Shown one piece after another: positions 34,772 through 36,885 of a stretch of 36,885 bases of DNA (positions are counted from its first letter, which is position 1; the number at the start of each line of letters is the position of its first letter). The DNA lies in NCBI GenBank assembly GCA_036478895.1, contig JAZGEV010000067.1, forward strand, positions 1 to 36,885, read 5' to 3'. Under the pieces are notes generated by a model that was not told the origin of the DNA, searched no databases, and saw only the letters and a list, made by a program, of their open reading frames with translations. The DNA is from S010-17 sp036478895 (lineage in GTDB: Bacteria > Bacteroidota > Bacteroidia > Flavobacteriales > Flavobacteriaceae). A program made the translations under genes and the position numbers.

Positions 34772-34797
34772 ATAAATATTATTAACTAAGCTAATTT

Positions 34798-35661
34798 TTA
34801 ACCTAGATATGTTTTTAAAATTTTTGATCTAGAGGTGTGTTTTAAACGGCGAATCGCTTTTTCTTTTATTTGACGAACACGCTCACGTGTTAAATCAAAC
34901 GTTTCTCCTATTTCTTCCAAAGTCATTGGATGACCTTCACCTAAACCAAAGTATAATGAAACAACGTCTGCTTCTCTAGGTGTTAAGGTGTCTAAAGCAC
35001 GTAAAATTTCTATTTTTAATGACTCGTGTAATAATCTTCTATCTGGTATTGGAGATTCTCCAGAACGCAATACATCGTAAAGATTGGAATCTTCTCCTTC
35101 AATTAACGGTGCATCCATCGATACGTGACGTCCAGAGTTTTTTAACGATTCTTTTACATCGCTTATAGTCATATCCAACTCTTTTGCAATTTCTTCGGGA
35201 GATGGCGGTCTTTGATTGTCTTGTTCTAAACGTGCAAAGGTTTTATTAATTTTATTGATAGAACCAATTTTATTTAAAGGCAAACGTACAATACGAGATT
35301 GCTCTGCTAATGCTTGTAAAATAGATTGACGAATCCACCAAACAGCATAGGATATAAATTTAAATCCACGCGTTTCATCAAAACGTTTTGCTGCTTTAAT
35401 TAAACCTAGATTTCCTTCGTTAATTAAATCGGGCAAGGTTAATCCTTGATTTTGATATTGTTTTGAAACTGATACTACAAAACGTAAATTGGCTTTTACC
35501 AATTGATCTAATGCGCGATCATCACCAGCTTTAATACGCTGCGCTAAATCTACTTCAATATCGGCAGTAATTAAATCTACTTTCCCAATTTCTTGTAAAT
35601 ATTTATCTAAGGATGCGGTTTCACGATTGGTTACCTGTTTTGTAATTTTTAGTTGTCTCAT
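34798..35661 (-). CDS. rpoD: Primary RNA polymerase sigma factor
   Basis: The 287-residue sigma-70 factor directs transcription of housekeeping genes. It has regions 1.2 (SLDKYLQEIGKVDLI), 2 (LRFVVSVSKQYQNQGLTLPD, INEGNLGLIKAAKRFDETRG, FISYAVWWIRQSILQAL), 3 (RLPLNKIGSINKI) and 4 (DTLTPREADVVSLYFGL, then LEEIGETFDLTRERVRQIKE). Region 1.1 is absent, as is usual for Bacteroidota. This factor would read the TAnnTTTG boxes seen elsewhere in the window. The ATG is preceded by AAAAAGGAAAAAAACT, a Shine-Dalgarno-like tract. TATTTTTTG, one base longer than the consensus, lies about 58 nt upstream and may be its own -7 box. It is monocistronic, with a clear terminator. Confidence 0.96.
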   Translation of the reverse strand: MRQLKITKQVTNRETASLDKYLQEIGKVDLITADIEVDLAQRIKAGDDRALDQLVKANLRFVVSVSKQYQNQGLTLPDLINEGNLGLIKAAKRFDETRGFKFISYAVWWIRQSILQALAEQSRIVRLPLNKIGSINKINKTFARLEQDNQRPPSPEEIAKELDMTISDVKESLKNSGRHVSMDAPLIEGEDSNLYDVLRSGESPIPDRRLLHESLKIEILRALDTLTPREADVVSLYFGLGEGHPMTLEEIGETFDLTRERVRQIKEKAIRRLKHTSRSKILKTYLG

Positions 35662-35789
35662 AGTTTTTTTCCTTTTTAATGTTACGTACTTATTATACGT
35701 TGCAATAGGAGATAATGTTACAAAAAATATAATTTTTTTTCAAAAAATATTTAAAAATTATTAAAAATGTTGATTATCAGTTGTTTGCG

Positions 35790-35826
35790 AAAAAGTCATG
35801 GCTTCACTTAGAGTTAAATCCTGACT
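35790..35826 (-). terminator. Hairpin terminator of the HTH gene, copy 2 of the dispersed palindrome
   Basis: The element at 35794-35826 matches 10621-10653 at 29 of 33 positions (differences at element positions 6, 17, 22 and 26), including the A5 on its left (T5 on the minus strand). Its stem is weaker because of added mismatches. It lies 7 nt after the HTH gene stop. Confidence 0.65.
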
Positions 35827-35832
35827 CAAAAT

Positions 35833-36828
35833 TTAAGAATCAATACTTTCTACCTCATTCAAAAGTTTTAAGCGTTTTAATAGGTTGTTGATTTTTACAA
35901 ACTTTGGTTTAAAAAATAAGGTGATGTTTTTAATGCCTGAATTTGTTATTTGTTTTGATAACAAACGTCTTTTATTGAAAAAATCATCCATCATATCACA
36001 ATTTACTTGATCTTCAATCATGTAATAATGGTGTAATGTATAAGGTGCAAATAATATTTTTTGATTGCCATTTTTAATTAAAATATTATTATTTAAGTTC
36101 ATTACTTCATTAGAGAATAATTTAAAAGGTGTGCTGTTTTTAATTTCTCTCTTTCCTGTATGGCAAGATTTCTCAATATCTTTTAATATTGACGTTAAGT
36201 TATTGCAAATTTCTATAGCTTCTTTAAATTCTAATAGGTTAATTTCATAAAAATAAGAGATTTGATTTAGTGTGTTGTTTATTATCCCATCACTCCACAT
36301 TTCAGAAATTTTTACGTTGTCATATTTTCGTCCAGTCTCTAGAGCAGTTTCTATAAGTGATTCGGGAAAACTAAAATTTTTAAACGAAATGTTTTTAGCC
36401 GAATCTTTATCTAAAATTTGTAACCAAACAAAAAGTTTAAATCTAAACAATGAATTGTCTCTTAAAATATAAAAAATAGGCAACTCATTTGCGCCATAAA
36501 AAATAGAGGCTGCTTTATTAAACTCTAATGGCGTTAAGTGTTTATTTACCCTTTTAAAATATTCTTCTAAAGATTGTGCATTATTAACTTCTACGGTTTT
36601 AGTCATTATTATTCTTACAGGATCTCCAACCTTAAATAAATCATTTAGTGAAATATTATAATGTTTTGCTAAAATCACCGATTCTTCTAAGGAAAGTTGT
36701 GTTCTTCCATTAACTCTTCGATAAGCTGCGTCATAATTTATGTCTAAAACTGTTGCAATCTCATCTATCAATGAAATATTTTTACTGATTTTAGATTTAA
36801 TGCTTTTAATAAACTGATTATCAATCAT
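35833..36828 (-). CDS. Helix-turn-helix transcription regulator, BetR/XRE-like
   Basis: The 331-residue protein has an N-terminal DNA-binding domain (about 18-70): LIDEIATVLDINYDAAYRRV, NGRTQLSLEESVILAKHYN and ISLNDLFKVG, an XRE-like helix-turn-helix. The remaining 260 residues are helical with Phe/Tyr-rich segments (FYILRDNSLFRFKLFVWLQI, YTLHHYYMIEDQVNCDMMDD) and no known enzyme motif; this looks like a ligand- or partner-binding half found in flavobacterial one-component regulators. It stands alone beside rpoD. A palindrome with a repeated half-site lies directly upstream, which suggests autoregulation. The DNA-binding call is good; the signal and targets are unknown. Confidence 0.8.
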   Translation of the reverse strand: MIDNQFIKSIKSKISKNISLIDEIATVLDINYDAAYRRVNGRTQLSLEESVILAKHYNISLNDLFKVGDPVRIIMTKTVEVNNAQSLEEYFKRVNKHLTPLEFNKAASIFYGANELPIFYILRDNSLFRFKLFVWLQILDKDSAKNISFKNFSFPESLIETALETGRKYDNVKISEMWSDGIINNTLNQISYFYEINLLEFKEAIEICNNLTSILKDIEKSCHTGKREIKNSTPFKLFSNEVMNLNNNILIKNGNQKILFAPYTLHHYYMIEDQVNCDMMDDFFNKRRLLSKQITNSGIKNITLFFKPKFVKINNLLKRLKLLNEVESIDS

Positions 36829-36844
36829 AATAGTAGATACTGTA

Positions 36845-36885
36845 TTTTGTAAAAATACAAATATTATTTATTTTTTTTGTAAAAA
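36845..36885 (-). promoter_or_regulatory. Candidate operator upstream of the HTH gene
   Basis: TTTGTA-AAAA-TACAAA is a palindrome at 36846-36861, starting 17 nt before the HTH start codon. The 11-mer TTTTGTAAAAA recurs exactly 30 bp further upstream (36845-36855 and 36875-36885, the last bases of the window). Thirty bp is close to three helical turns, which would put both sites on one face. The sequence is AT-rich, so chance remains possible. Confidence 0.45.

Overview
The window looks like core chromosome of a low-GC marine Bacteroidota of the family Flavobacteriaceae. Supporting signs are a 287-residue primary sigma factor without region 1.1, TAnnTTTG-type -7 promoter boxes in front of several genes, weak or absent Shine-Dalgarno sequences, a type IX secretion (T9SS) type B/gliding-associated C-terminal domain on a giant surface protein, a LytTR response regulator, a five-helix SdhC with SdhA and SdhB, and an acpP-fabF-rnc gene order. 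I see no phage, transposase, CRISPR array, rRNA or tRNA. The proteins fit family assignments recalled from memory; no database search was possible.

Layout. (1) 1-305, minus: 5' end of a secreted protein running off the window. (2) 403-5629, minus: acpP-fabF-rnc (fatty-acid synthesis plus RNase III), followed with almost no spacing by a TPR sensor histidine kinase and a LytTR response regulator whose genes overlap by 4 nt. (3) 5798-7028, plus: purN and a two-domain RNase H. (4) 7282-10605, plus: branched-chain aminotransferase and a lipoprotein version of the thioredoxin-domain/DUF255 (SPATA20-like) family. (5) 10715-12349, minus: proline catabolism enzyme pruA, separated from the previous gene by two tandem terminator hairpins. 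(6) 12565-14993: NRDE/TANGO2-like gene, convergent apaG, Rrf2-family Fe-S-type regulator and, divergently, a TruA-family pseudouridine synthase. (7) 14996-15523: two small unrecognised minus-strand ORFs beside a degenerate palindromic repeat. (8) 15790-20038, plus: small conserved-looking protein, then nrdB and nrdA of the eukaryote-like class Ia ribonucleotide reductase, with a palindromic element between them. (9) 20272-22516: coiled-coil lipoprotein, then on the minus strand purM and a YfcE-like phosphoesterase. (10) 22618-30579, minus: a 2653-residue T9SS type B substrate with 16 tandem PKD-like domains. (11) 30580-31222: a 643-bp gene-free upstream region. (12) 31223-34654, minus: sdhC-sdhA-sdhB. 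(13) 34798-36828, minus: rpoD and a helix-turn-helix regulator with a possible operator upstream.

The most distinctive feature is the giant surface protein. Its repeats are arranged as a period-3 super-repeat (A-B-C cassettes of 843, 843, 837, 840 and 843 bp), which suggests expansion by duplication of three-domain blocks. Small palindromes are the other theme: a 33-nt terminator hairpin family at 10621 and 35794, a long inverted repeat of the common CATTCCTGCGAAAGCAGG type at 17496 with a decayed relative at 15563, and a CTACTAGGG family at 12516 and 20153. I found no convincing new multi-gene system. The kinase/regulator pair attached to the fatty-acid/RNase III operon, and the self-contained regulator at the right edge, are the best candidates for undescribed regulation.
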